From positions 7,164,933-7,228,932 of the forward strand of contig OZ020611.1 of NCBI GenBank assembly GCA_963971575.1: DNA of 64,000 nt. The letters are read 5' to 3'. A program made the position numbers and the translations under genes. Source of the DNA: Liopterus haemorrhoidalis. Lineage: Eukaryota; Arthropoda; Insecta; Coleoptera; Dytiscidae. Positions 1 to 10,995 of this stretch are shown here, one piece after another (position 1 is the stretch's first letter; each line of letters starts with the position of its first letter). The notes under the pieces were generated by a model. The model was not told where the DNA came from. It searched no databases and was given only the letters and a program-made list of their open reading frames with translations.

Positions 1-492
1 TAAACAGTTGGGTATCGAGTAATTTTACTTTTTGCAATCTCGTTTCTACTAATGAACTGACATTTTTATTTCATTAGATATTTTATACTTGGATGGTATG
101 CAAGATTTATAGATTTCTGATTTTTCTTACGAAATTGTGCTGCATTTTATTAAACTGTTTGTAAAACATTAAGCAACGTACAACATATTACAGATTATTC
201 TTCTGAGTGCAGAAGAATAATCTGTAGTGACTGTATTTTCTTGTAGTGACAAGAAAATCATGTACTGATCAAGATCAGTAGATGCCAGACTGTGGTCCGC
301 ATTTATCAGGGGTCCGATGTAAAAATATGATAAAATAATGTAAATGTTTTCTAATACAAATACATTCTTTTTCACATGGTAAATAGTTACTTATAATTAT
401 TGTCGTTTATTAATAGCATCATTCGCCGAAGAAATTCTTGTCAAGTTGGGGTAAGAAATGCGCACATATTATTGGTTTTGTGATTGTGATTA
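1..492. other. Non-coding AT-rich stretch with three adjacent hairpins
   Basis: No coding similarity was seen on either strand. The only structure is a run of three near-contiguous perfect inverted repeats at 189-280, annotated separately. The stretch ends at the simple-repeat 3' tail of the non-LTR element that follows. Confidence 0.5.
189..280. repeat. Three consecutive perfect short hairpins
   Basis: Hairpin 1 has 17 bp arms (189-205 and 210-226) around an AGTG loop. Hairpin 2 has 10 bp arms (235-244 and 249-258) around the same AGTG loop. Hairpin 3 has 8 bp arms (263-270 and 273-280) with an AA loop. All arms are perfect. The arms of different hairpins are unrelated to each other, so this is not a simple tandem repeat. 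No function is assigned. Confidence 0.8.
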
Positions 493-1960
493 CGATACAT
501 AATAATAATAACAATAGATTTATTGACCACATTACATAAAATATGTTTACAGTCAGTCTAAGTTAAATAATGAAATAATATAAATTAAAAATGAACATTA
601 TTAAAGTCATCAATTTCATAAATGGGATTTGTCAATAAATATTCTTTAAGTTTGTTTGAAAATGTCTTGATTGGTAGGGATCTTATTTCCTCAGGTATTA
701 TATTGAAAAATTTAAAGGCGTAGTAGTTTGCGCTATTTCTTGATTTTTGAAGACGAAGGAAATTACTACGTATATTATTTTTTTGCCGTGTGTCATGCCC
801 GTGGTTGGAAGAGGGGAAGTTACATAAGTTCCTGTGCATGAACATTAGGCATTGGTAGATAAATAAAGCAGGTAAAGTCATTATTTTTAATTGCATGAAG
901 ATCTCACGACAGTCAGCTCTAAAAGGAGCACCAGCTATGACCCTAACAACTTTGCGTTGAAGAGCGAAAATTCTATGGGCTGCTGGTGAGTGTCCCCAGA
1001 CAAGAACGCCGTAGTTCAGGTGTGGCTGAAATAACCAAAAGTAGGTCATTTGCACGACTTTTTGGCAAACTTCTGCTTTGAAATTGCGAATTAAAAATAC
1101 TGTAGACCTCAGTTTTCGGCTTAAAAATTCACAGTGCTGATCCCAGCGAAGTTGTGGGTCGACGTGGATACCAAGAAACTTGACGTACGGGGGGTTTGAA
1201 AAATCGTGTTTCTTGGTGGAAATCATCATTGATTCGGTTTTGTAAGTATTTAAAGTTAAATTATTCCTGTCAAACCAAGATGCGGCGTGTTCTACCACGG
1301 ATTTACTCTCTAAGCGAAGGGAATTTAAGTTAGAATTTTTGCAGAGTAAGGTTCATCTGCGTAAAGAATAGATTTTGAATTTATAAAGAGAGGAAAGTCA
1401 TTTACGTACAGCAGAAATAGCAAAGGGCCAAGAATAGATCCTTGTGGGACACCAAAGTGTATAGGAAGAGTTTCAGATTTGACAACACCAAAAAGTATAA
1501 GCTGCTTCCGGTCTGATAAGTATGATTTGATTAGAGAACGGCTGTTGTCATCAAATCCATAGAATATAAGTTTATTTATTAAAATATCATGCGAGATGCA
1601 GTCAAATGCTTTACTTAGATCTAGAAAGGTACTAAGGCAGTATTCTCCAGATTCAAGGGCGTCAGTTATAAAAGATATATATTCCAGAATTGCATCTGTT
1701 GTACTTTTACCGTTTCTAAAACCAAATTGAGAGTTTGAGAGCAGACCGTTATCAATTAGGTGCTGAATCATTTGCTTGAAGAGCACTTTTTCAAATATCT
1801 TGGAAAATACAGGCAAAATGGAAATTGGTTGGTAATTGTTGACATCGTTACTGTCTCCGTTTTTCAATATCGGTAGGACTTTATCCAGTTTAAGTCTGAT
1901 TAGATATTTGTTCTTTCGAAGTAAAAATGACACGTGCGGTGTACTTTTACTTGCAACCAA
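493..1960 (-). mobile_element. 5'-truncated CR1/Jockey-like non-LTR retrotransposon
   Basis: The minus strand carries RT and C-terminal segments, followed by a short 3' UTR and a simple-repeat tail of TTATTA type near 493-520. The 5' end is lost inside the RT domain, because recognisable similarity starts around the LPILKNGDSND segment near 1890. A 5' truncation together with a 3' simple-repeat tail is the expected product of target-primed reverse transcription. Clade assignment (CR1/Daphne/Jockey group) is by overall look only. Confidence 0.8.
585..1960 (-). pseudogene. Non-LTR reverse transcriptase, frameshifted fragment
   Basis: Read on the minus strand, 1960-1325 encodes the RT fingers and palm: NNYQPISILPVFSKIFEKVL, the FLDLSKAFDCISHD motif carrying the first catalytic Asp, and HFGVPQGSILGPLLFLLYVN. 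The frame then breaks at the catalytic box, which reads YADEP instead of the usual (Y/F)ADD. The downstream frame, 1298-585, encodes thumb and C-terminal sequence (VKFLGIHVDPQLRWDQHC, then HTRQKNN). The frameshift at the active site and the missing 5' part make it non-functional. It is a retrotransposon remnant and not a host gene. Confidence 0.85.
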
Positions 1961-3257
1961 GGAATTGCAGGAATTGCAACCACGAATAATGCTAATGAGA
2001 AGTAACAGTTAGAAATAAGATTCCACTAAAAAATTACTTTTCTAGTTCATCAAGTCAAATATTCGAATTCACTATTCTAAATACTAAAATTAGTTGCCAA
2101 AAACCACAGGTAATATAATACTTTATGGCTGCTCCGAGATAGCTTCATAATAGACTCTCAAAAGGCGATCCAGTGGTTACGAAATTTGAGCTAATAGGAA
2201 GTAGCTACTCTCTGAACGGTTATTGTTGACCAGCTTGCTAACCAAGAACATGCAGGATCCTTTAATTAGTTAAATAGTTTATTAATTATTATATAATATA
2301 TTACCATCATTAAATACAATAAGTGGACTAGATCTTTTATACTATTTTTTCCTATACATTCTATCACAATCATGAATAATATTTAACGTAGAAACACGTC
2401 ATATTCTCTATTAAATTTAGGTTAGCGAAATGTGTATTTTCAATACCTAAACACTAAACCAGATTTAGAGTGTTTACCAATTGTAAATACATTTTTAGAA
2501 ACTAGAGTTGAAATAAAAAAACTACCATCAAAAGAGAAATAATTTTTAGAAGATCAATCATAAAAACTAGCGACTCTATTATGAAAGACTGTTATTTTCC
2601 TTTTGAATTAATTATCTTTCAATATAATGTCTGAATTGCAATACAATTCCAGCGATGCAGTGGTGAATAATGGAAATTGGTATTGTATACAACACACTCA
2701 TTCCTGGATATTTATTGAGAATTAATCATGTTACGAATATGGTCTTGTGAGGTACCAAACATTTGGAATAGAGCAGTGAATCTGGAATCTTCCAAAGACC
2801 ACTAGTGAGTACAAGGGAGTACTGGAAGGAATGAAGCAACTCTACTATGTTTGAAAAGAAACCGGACTGATTTTATAGAGCTGTTGTAATGAGTACCATT
2901 TATCGGCAGATAATTGTTTTACGAAACTACATGGTTCAATTAAGTTTAGTCCAATTTTTATATTAATTGAACGAGTCTGTTAAAAGTTATGGCGATAAAT
3001 GTGACAGTTGATGTATATTGTCACGAAAAAAACATACAACAATGAACGAAAATAAAGTTTTGTTTTAAACTCGGAAAAAGAGCAACGCAAATTTTTAATA
3101 TACTAAAAAAAGTGTATAATGATACTACGATAAACAGTGGTTTATCGTGTAGATGTAGATCAGATATCAGATCTGATGGAAAACAGACAATCGATGGCAA
3201 TTGCTATTTGGGTGTGATGTAATGTTTGTGACACCGTAAAATTCGCATAAGAATGGA
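1961..3257. other. AT-rich gap, no gene recognised
   Basis: No convincing open frame, RNA gene or inverted-repeat element was found here on either strand. Composition and the surrounding TE debris suggest decayed repeat sequence, but no family can be named. Confidence 0.4.
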
Positions 3258-3558
3258 ATAGCGGGAGCCAGGAAGTTACTAGCTGTTGCAAGTAATGCAC
3301 CTTTGCATCTTTCCACTGTTGTTCAGGATTTTTGGGCCAAAAATCAAATTGTAAAGTTCAACCATCCACCGTATTCACCTGATTTGTCACCGTATGTGAA
3401 TTATTTATTTCCAAAAAATGCCTATGAAAGGAAACCATAATGGTGGCATTCCAGCCATCCAACACGCCGTGACAAGGGTCCTCGACACTGCACCAACAGA
3501 CGACCTCCAAAAGTTAAAGTACACGTTACACAGAAGGAACATATTTCGAATAAAATAA
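3258..3558 (+). pseudogene. Mariner transposase C-terminal remnant
   Basis: The plus strand reads SNAPLHLSTVVQDFWAKN, then KFNHPPYSPDLSPYVNYLFP, then after a frame change KMPMKGNHNGGIPAIQHAV. These match the layout of mariner transposases around the second and third catalytic Asp (DNAP.H and PPYSPDLAPCDFFLFPK). Both catalytic positions are altered: Ser replaces Asp in the DNAP motif, and the usual Cys-Asp after SPDL(A/S)P is replaced. Only this C-terminal part remains, and no terminal repeats were located. It cannot encode an active enzyme. Confidence 0.7.
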
Positions 3559-3661
3559 GTAATGTTTGTCCCCAAAATTCTATTATTTTTTATTTCAATT
3601 TGGTTTCTTTTCAAACTTATTTTTCATACTGTGTATAAGATGCACTACTTACCACCGATAA

Positions 3662-3832
3662 GTTAAAATTTCTGGCGCAAATAAAATTTATGTCACTAAC
3701 ATATCTCTTAAACTTGACAATGAAAATATTGAAATTATTAAGGAAATGAAATATTTAGGATTAATTTTTAATTGTAATTTAACTTTTAAATGTCATTTTG
3801 AACATATTCATAAAAAAATTAGCGAAGTATAA
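3662..3832 (+). pseudogene. Non-LTR RT thumb-region fragment
   Basis: An open stretch of 56 codons reads ...ENIEIIKEMKYLGLIFNC followed by LTFKCHFEHIHKKISEV and a stop. The KYLG.I...L.F..H...I.KKI pattern is the conserved segment just after the RT palm in Jockey/RTE/CR1-type elements. It is isolated, with no palm motifs before it and no tail after it. It sits between the mariner and Tc1 scraps, so this is a nest of old insertions. Confidence 0.6.
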
Positions 3833-3894
3833 GAGAGAAAAGGAAATACTAAAAATAATTTAAAAATTCACTGTAAATATTATTACGGTACTAA

Positions 3895-4426
3895 CTAATA
3901 ATTGGTCCAATCACCATTATTATCAATTATTGCTTGGCATCTTTTCGGTACACTTTCTACCAGCTTTTCGTCATACGACTTTGGCAGTGATCTCCATATC
4001 TGCTGTATTTGACGAGTTAGCTAATCCAAATTTTGATCCGTTTTTTGTTCGAAGCTTATATTTCACTATCCCTCAAACATTTCAATAGGATTTGCATCGG
4101 GCATCAAAGTAAACCTCATCACTCCAATCGCGGTCTAAATTTTCCTTGGCCCAAACGAGTTGTCACCGACATGTTTCACCAATAACAATGGTATCTGTTT
4201 AGTGCTCCTGAATTTAATAATATTTTCAATTAAACGACTACTCAGGGTCATTAAACTTAACATAATGTTCTTTTCTTAACAAATTTGCCTGATATTTACG
4301 TAAAGATAACATAGGATTATTTTTAAAAATGTTAGAAATCACTTTATCTTGTTTTTTAGTGGTCGCTTTTTTGAATCCACGATTAGGTAAATCGTTAACA
4401 TTTTTATTAATTTTATAACGTTTCAC
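3895..4426 (-). pseudogene. Tc1-like transposase, internally deleted
   Basis: On the minus strand the N-terminal helix-turn-helix (HTH) region is open (KINKNVNDLPNRGFKKATTK, then QDKVISNIFKNNPMLSLRKY). It is followed by QLVWAKENLDRDWSDEVYF, which leads into the first catalytic region. The sequence then jumps to DANPIEMFEGIVKYKLRTKN, the region of the third catalytic residue (NPIE), and ends with VPKRCQAIIDNNGDWTNY and a stop at 3895-3897. The segment holding the second catalytic Asp is missing and there are several stops and frame changes, so it is dead. Terminal repeats were not identified. Confidence 0.7.
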
Positions 4427-5422
4427 CTAACACTTCACAAAATCTACTGACTTGTGTATTTATTTTGCTGCACTTGAAAAGGACTTTTTGGCCTCATTAT
4501 TACACAACCGCACTAATGAAAGACAAAACACTAACAAAACAATTTTTATTATCGGGCGTATTAGGTCTTGATGTTCATATCATGTTGGAACCTGTTTATT
4601 ATTTGTGCACTTGCCTAATCATGAGTCATAAGCATGTATGTCTTTTTTACAGACTGTGTGTTGAAAGTTGTGGAATTTGTCAAAAGGTGTCAGTGCTAAG
4701 TAATTATTTATTCTACACTGCCTAGCAGCAATTAAAATTACTATACCTACCGTTTTATATATTTAAATTTATAATCGTTATGTTCCACTTTTTTGGAATT
4801 AATATAGTGAAATGCTGTAGCGAAGCACAGGTACAACCACTAGTACTTAATATATTATGTTTCACCGAACAAATTATGTAAGGCAATCAGCGCCTTTAAA
4901 CAATTATTCAAGAAAGTTTCTTTATTAAATCTATAACAAATGTTAGTGACAGTTGTCCTATCGTGTACGAACTTGTTTATGTTCATTGTACGTCAGATTA
5001 GTAGTCTATTTTTAATCTTAGAAACTTGTAATTCCTTGTTCAGAGCAACTCAAACACTGGAGAGCTTTCGCTTTTGTTGCAGTTGCAGTGCTAAAAACTT
5101 GTGGCCATGTGCTGCGTTCACACTGTTATCCGCTTTTACGAAGTATAATGTAAATACCCCCTCAGAGAATTATGGCTGGAGATAATGTAAAGTAAATATT
5201 TATGTAAAAAGGACAACTACAAAAAATTATAGTTGAGTATTTCGTTTAACACGTTCATAAACTACAAATCATACTTATAATTCTAATATAACTACTTTTA
5301 TTTGTAAAGAAATGATAGCGAATTATAAGTGTTATACCAAGAGGTTTTCATCTCTCATTCAAGAGAAAATCAGAAAAAAAAAATGAACAAAATGTGAAAA
5401 AAAAATCGTTAACTTGCATAAT
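4427..5422. other. Gap with a Helitron-like end only
   Basis: No coding sequence is recognised. Short open frames at 4465-4725 and 4940-5185 resemble no family and look like chance. The only supported structure is the Helitron-like 3' terminus at 4815-4843. Confidence 0.4.
4815..4843 (+). mobile_element. Helitron-like 3' terminus
   Basis: A 16 nt hairpin (ctgtagcgaagcacag, 4815-4830) has a 4 bp outer stem, one bulged base, a 2 bp inner stem and a GAA loop. It is followed nine bases later by CTAG and then T. A subterminal hairpin shortly before a CTRR end inserted next to T is the hallmark of Helitron 3' ends. The same hairpin architecture recurs at 48905-48932. The 5' boundary of this copy is not identifiable and no Rep/helicase coding is present. 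Confidence 0.5.
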
Positions 5423-5969
5423 AGGCGCTTACGTTTAGTTAGTCAGATTAATCCGAGCGATCCAAGTGCACCCGATACGTTCGTAAAGTCAGTCGGGGCG
5501 TACACATCAGATTATTTTTAGTCAATCTGATTGATTCGTCGGAGTAATCCGAGTGTTTCCAAGCTATCCGATGATCTGACTGGATTGCTGGGATTAATCG
5601 ATTGCTGCTGGTGGGGGTTAGCGTGGGTTAATTGAATCTTACAGCCAACTGGTATATGTGGAAAACATAACTTGGTTAATAAAATAGCATAGCAAAATAG
5701 ATGAAATAAGTGCCATTTGTGATAGAATTCTATTATTAGTAATAAACTCCTATTTATAAAACAAAATGCGGTAGTAGTTGTAATCCACGACAGAAATTTG
5801 ACAGTTGCAGTTAGAGCCAACATCATCAGGCGTCACTACTTCCTAACCTAAACGTCATTGACAAAAATTGCTTACGAACTTTTTAACAAAATCTGAGCAA
5901 TCCGATTAATCTTGTGACGTCACCAGATCAATCTGAGCAATCTTGTGGACTGGCTAAACGTAAACGCCT
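5423..5969. mobile_element. Non-autonomous inverted-repeat DNA transposon (547 bp)
   Basis: The terminal inverted repeats begin AGGCG(C/T)TTACGTTTAG on each side (from 5423 inward, and to 5969). They are flanked on both sides by AAT, a possible 3 bp target duplication. The interior repeats a degenerate motif of the form CAGATTAATCCGAGCGATC / GATCAATCTGAGCAATC in both orientations, plus a GTGACGTCAC palindrome near 5916. No transposase is encoded; the 102-codon minus-strand frame at 5518-5826 resembles nothing. A 3 bp duplication would fit PIF/Harbinger, but the family is not certain. Confidence 0.55.
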
Positions 5970-7521
5970 AATGAAAATCACTCAAGATACCATAGATATT
6001 AAAACTGAAAAACACCACATTGGAATAAGTCAAAAATACATATACAGTTGGGTTATATGTTACGTAGGGGTTCAAGATTTTAACTTATTTATAAACATGT
6101 TTTAATTACAGGTTAATAGCGTACATTTCTTACAATTCATATTGTAAGATACCTGTAAACGAGAAAGATAAAGTGAAATTTTACATTCAGGTGCAAAAAA
6201 GCAAGATACTTATTTTTTTCTTAATATTTTTATCTACATGTATATAAAACTGAAAATTTTGTGTATGTCCGGAAATTCTAATCCACTTCCAGATATGGTA
6301 CCGAGGCGAAATTTGGCATGCAGGTAGGAAATGCCGTCAATATATCGAGAAAACTCACATCCGAAACGAGAAATTAAAAATTCTCACAAACACGAATAAT
6401 TAATATGTAAGTTTGTCATTGCTATGCTTGAACAATAAAAAAAGCTTCTAGACAAACTGCGTACTTATAATTATTTTTCAAGCTGCACGAATTAGTGCGA
6501 TGGAATCACATTAGTACGTTAATATTAGTACTATAGTATTGATCGAAAAAATTAAAAGTATATGTGGATGTCTACGGCATTCCTAATAAAATCGACATTG
6601 AAGATTGTAGTCGTAGAGAGGTTTTGGTGAACCACAACGTTTTCTCTCATGTAACAGCCTTGACTCAAGCTCAACTTGACGTACATATATCACTGGGACA
6701 TTTTTCTGCTTTCACCATACAAGCGTAGCCTTGCGCCAACCATCTATTCTCCCATCTTAAGACTTTTCTTGGTGACGTAATTGACAATATAGTTCAAAAA
6801 GATAGTGACAGAAACTCCCTGGACTCACAAGTGGCAGAGTTTTACGACAAAGTTATTCAAATCTCGTCAGAATGTATGGCAAGTGTTTTGATTTAAACGT
6901 TGACTATACAGAAAAGTAAGTAATGCTATCTATTAACTATTAAGCATTTCATTGAAATGTATTGGCTAATAATCAAATGTTCTCGACCTTATGTACGATC
7001 CTCGGATTATAGCAAGTGAAAAACTAACAAAATATGGAATACGGCCTAGATATGCAGTTGTAATACTTTTATTTATTTGTAAATAATGATTAGAGTCCGG
7101 CAAAAATATGCAACGGTACTTAAGATAGGTGTTTTTCGATAAAAAGCGGCACATGTGTTATCTGTAGAAATAAAATGTAATTATATATATTTGTAATGTG
7201 CCCTGCTGACAAATGTGTAGCGTATAAAAATTTAATATCTTATTAAGATAAGAATTCATTGCGGTACAAGTGTTTTATTCTTTGTTTTTTGTTGGTCTTT
7301 ATTTTCAAATAATAAAAAATTGAAAAATGAAAAAGTTTATAAACGATATTATTTATTAATAATAAATAGTATACACAAGCAAAATAAAAGCAATTTTAAT
7401 ATCAATAATAATAATAGTAAGAAATTTTTCGACTTAGTGTGTGTTGTAGTGATTTTTTTTTTTTCTTTTCTCAATAATAATAATAATAATTAATAATAAT
7501 ATATATGAAAGTAATAAGTTT
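5970..7521. other. AT-rich gap with a possible Helitron 5' end
   Basis: At 6232-6290 the sequence A|TCTACATGTATATAAAAC... followed by a GTGTATGTCCGGAAATTC segment resembles the 5' ends of insect Helitrons (TCT-AT-ATATAAAA...). No matching 3' end was found. The segment 6600-6930 is less AT-rich and looks like degraded coding DNA, but no family could be recognised. The rest is simple AT-rich sequence. Confidence 0.3.
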
Positions 7522-8135
7522 TTAATAATTTAAAGAAATCATTAAGTATTTTTCTAAATTTTCATCAGAAAAATTAGTTATTTTCGATGCATATACTTCC
7601 TTCAAAAAAGAAAAAGACCTCTCTACAATATAACTTGTTATTGGTGCATAATTAAAAAAAGAATATATTTCTTTATATTTATTAAATATATCCTGATTTG
7701 ATAATAAATTGATAGAAAATTGTAGTAATACTTGTAGGTCAGGATTTTTATTAAATATACTATCAATTTTTGCAGACAAGTGAAAACCAAACTCGCCGGG
7801 AACAGATTTCAGTTTGTTTACTGTCCAATAAATAATATTTAAAGATTCTGACAACGGCCGGTTTTGTTTTTCTAAATTTACTATGTTTGAAGGAAGAAAT
7901 TAGTCTTTATGAACTTTAACTCTTCATAAATATTTGGTTTTTGTATAATATTTTTTGATATTATAATGCTTTGAGCATCCGGAGTTAAATTGAAAATAAA
8001 AAAATTTAAAACTTCAAATTTGTTAACATAAAATAACGACGCTCCAAGCCAAGTTTCCCAACGTGTCACAACATGATTTGGTAGTAAGGGTAAATTTGTA
8101 CATAATTCTTTATATAATGATACTCTTAATGGCAC
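7522..8135 (-). pseudogene. hAT-type transposase C-terminal remnant
   Basis: Two minus-strand open segments, in different frames, lie in order. 8135-7881 contains LPLLPNHVVTRWETWLGASL, which fits the R.W..W..A block in the middle of insect hAT transposases. 7854-7522 ends with YAPITSYIVERSFSFLKE and DENLEKYLMISLN, which match the C-terminal hAT dimerisation region (ERSFS.LK, then ENL.K.L.I..N). The break near 7855-7880 is a frameshift or small deletion. No terminal repeat was found next to it. It may be the distal part of the element whose N-terminus lies at 12098-12650. Confidence 0.7.
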
Positions 8136-8501
8136 TACCCTTTTTTACCAATCTCCTATGTCAAATAGGTTTGAGAAAAGAACCTGGTATAAGCGTTTCA
8201 CTTAAGAACAAACTAAAAGGAAATTTTGTTTTGAATAGTTTCCATCTTTGAAATTGTATGTGATGTTGGTATAAAAAATGTCACTTTTTTAAAATGTCGA
8301 TCCATTTGACATATGTCATAATGAAAAATGATATCTTAATTATAATGGCCATAAACTAGAAACCTAAAGTCAGTTTTACAGTGTAAGGAATATTTTTAAT
8401 TGACATTTAATGTCAGTAATACACTATAAAAGTAACCAAAATAATCAGATCTAGTTTGTTCTTACAAAAGTGAACAGCTTATATACCCAATACAGTCTAT
8501 A
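8136..8501. other. AT-rich gap
   Basis: No gene or repeat was recognised between the hAT remnant and the 209 bp MITE. Confidence 0.4.
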
Positions 8502-8710
8502 CAGAGTGATTATTTAATGGCGAGACGACGTCACCGAATTTTACGTGCCTCCTAGCAGAATACTATGACTATAATAACCTTGCAGAAAATTTAATTATTA
8601 AGAAAAAAAGATTATGCGCATGCGCGCATAATCGCCTGCTACGATGTGTATGAAACGGCAAATTATTAAAACTTCCAGTGACGTCGTCTCGCCATTAAAT
8701 AATCACTCTG
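8502..8710. mobile_element. 209 bp MITE with perfect 33 bp terminal repeats
   Basis: The sequence at 8502-8534 is the exact reverse complement of 8678-8710; both start CAGAGTGATTATTTAATGGC when read inward. TA flanks each end (8500-8501 and 8711-8712), as expected for Tc1/mariner-superfamily insertions. The centre holds another hairpin, attatgcgc-atgc-gcgcataat. There is no coding capacity. The perfect repeats imply a fairly recent insertion. Confidence 0.85.
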
Positions 8711-9659
8711 TATATAGTATACTAATATCAAAGAGGGCGCTTTATAAGTAAAAAGAAGTTAAAAATTATTACAGAATTATTCGTTCAAAATAAAGTTTAA
8801 AATAGCATGCCTATGGTAAAAGTACCGTTGCATATTTTTACCGGTCTCTGTTAATAAGTTTTGATTTAATAAGCTAATCAACCTAAATATTTAATACAAG
8901 AACAGAGTTGGGATTCATTAAAGGTTTAATTCATAGAAAAAACTACAGGTCGGAGAAAAAGGTAACCCTCAAAGTATAGTGAATTATAGGCAATCTTCCA
9001 TCCTGTTTGGTCCAACTAATAAATAACAATTCTGTGGCACGATCCGTACCGATATCATTGGATTCATTAGTAGATTGCGCCTAGCTTGCTACCAGTTATA
9101 AGACGCTCAACCAATTACAGATCCCCTCAAATAAATTACTGACATATCGGATTTTAGAATGTACAGGTGAGGAGGAACAAACAAAAGCAACTTTAGTAAC
9201 TAGAAACAATGGCGATAGTTGGATTGTTCGTAGAAATGTTCAGATAATGGAACATTGAATAGGTTCCGGAGAATATATTGTTTTAGAATAATGTTTGTTC
9301 GAAAATAATTGTTCTGTTTGTGAGAATTATAAATTAAAGGAATCTTTCTAATTAAATTTTAGACCATCATTGCTTTCATATAATAGAGCAGTGATGAAGA
9401 TTTTGGAGCAAGGAAAATAGTAATATATTTTAAAAATTGAAAATATTGTTCATGCATAATAAATAGCTCTATTGCATTTTGATATTAATTTTTTAAGTTA
9501 TACTAATCGCTTTTGGTGTTTCAGGTTTTCTGAAAAGGGTAAATCAGGTAATTCAGGTTTTCTGAAAAGGGAAAAATTTCTGTAAAGGGTTTTCTTTCAT
9601 AGGTAAATCTCTTATCTATCTACGAGCCCAGGCCTATAATTCAGCCTAATTTAAGAATA
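8711..9659. other. AT-rich gap with an RT scrap
   Basis: At 8959-9010 (+) the reading KGNPQSIVNYRQSSIL resembles the K.G....NYRPISIL segment near the N-terminal side of non-LTR RT. It may be a detached piece of the element that follows at 9660. A short direct duplication of caggttttctgaaaaggg lies at about 9523-9570. Nothing else was recognised. Confidence 0.35.
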
Positions 9660-10995
9660 CGCTTTATCAAAATGCAAAAATAATTCTAATATTTTATTTA
9701 AAAAAAATCTAGATAAAAGTTTATATATTAATAATTTTTCAATGTTTTGTTTTCTTTTGTTAAAAATGTTATCATTCAACAACAACATGGTTTTTATTCG
9801 GGAAGATCTGTCGAGATAATCTTAACCTTATATTGTGATTTTATTTTGAAATCTCTAAATCTTCAAGCGCCAGTTGATGCTATATATTCTGACTTTAGTA
9901 AAGCATTCTACACCATTGACAAACTGAGTAAAATTGAAGTATATTGTTGTGAATGGTCACAAATCTAAAATAAAATATATCACCTTAGGAGTATCACAAG
10001 GGTGTTACCTTGGACCTCTTTTATTTAATATCTTTATTGATGATATAAATAGTTGCTTTCAATTCTCAAATTTCCTTTTATATGCCGACGATCTAAAAAT
10101 ATATCAAAAAATTGCTACCATACAAAACTGTATCAATATACAATCCGATTTTAGTAGATTAAATGAATATTTAAAGTTAAATAAATATCAAATAAATGTA
10201 TCGAAATGTGCTTCTATCTCTTTTACAAGAAACAGAGCTTTTATTGATTTTAATATCTCATCAATAATGATAAGATTGCCTCTGTTTCTTTTATTAAAGA
10301 TCGTGGAGTAGTTGTTGACAAGAAATTAATATTTGACGTAAATATGGACGCAATTATAAAAAAAATGTTATAGAATTTTAGGATATATTTGCAGAACCGG
10401 AAAGTAATTTAAATCATACAAGACTCTTTTGTCCTTATACTCTTCTATGGAGGTTGGTCACCTCAATATAATGTTTATATTAATCGCATTGAGAAAATAC
10501 AGGATAGATTCATCAAACATATTAAGTTCAAATACTCTACTGATATTAGCCTTGTATCTTTGGACAACAGACGAATAATAACTGATATCTGTTTTGTATT
10601 CAAAGATATTAACAACATATTTGATTGTCCAGATCTTATTAATTAATTTTATCTAAGAGTTCCTACTTATACGACCAGACAAAATAATTTGTTTTTAGTA
10701 CCATATGCCAGAATAAACTCTGCATACAATTCGCCTTGGAACCGTTTAGCTTTAAACATAAATGAATTTGCTAGCATTCGGGATTTTCCCGATATATTTT
10801 CAATATTACTGTAATAAAAAATTATTAAAAGATTTTTAAAATTTTTTTAATTTATAAGAATACTAATTTATACAGTGTATTAATAAATACTGTCAACTTA
10901 TTATATATGTATTTTTTTTACTATAAGGTGCTACACTATTATTGGGCTTTTGCCTGTTCTGTAGCCAAATTTTAAAATAAATAAATAAATAAATG
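9660..10995 (+). mobile_element. Decayed non-LTR retrotransposon with simple-repeat tail
   Basis: The plus strand carries RT motifs from about 9660, a long degraded C-terminal region to about 10811, and a 3' tail of AAAT/AATA repeats at 10975-10995. The 5' part is missing or displaced. The tail and truncation are consistent with target-primed insertion. Confidence 0.7.
9747..10311 (+). pseudogene. Non-LTR reverse transcriptase, frameshifted
   Basis: The first frame (9747-9968) reads VIIQQQHGFYSGRS and YSDFSKAFYTIDK, the region with the first catalytic Asp. The overlapping second frame (9934-10311) reads GVSQGCYLGPLLFNIFIDDI and LLYADDLKIYQKI, which keeps the YADD active-site box. A frameshift separates the two, and the downstream part to 10811 has many stops. 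Similarity is to Jockey/RTE/CR1-type RT; a precise clade is not claimed. It is non-functional. Confidence 0.8.
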
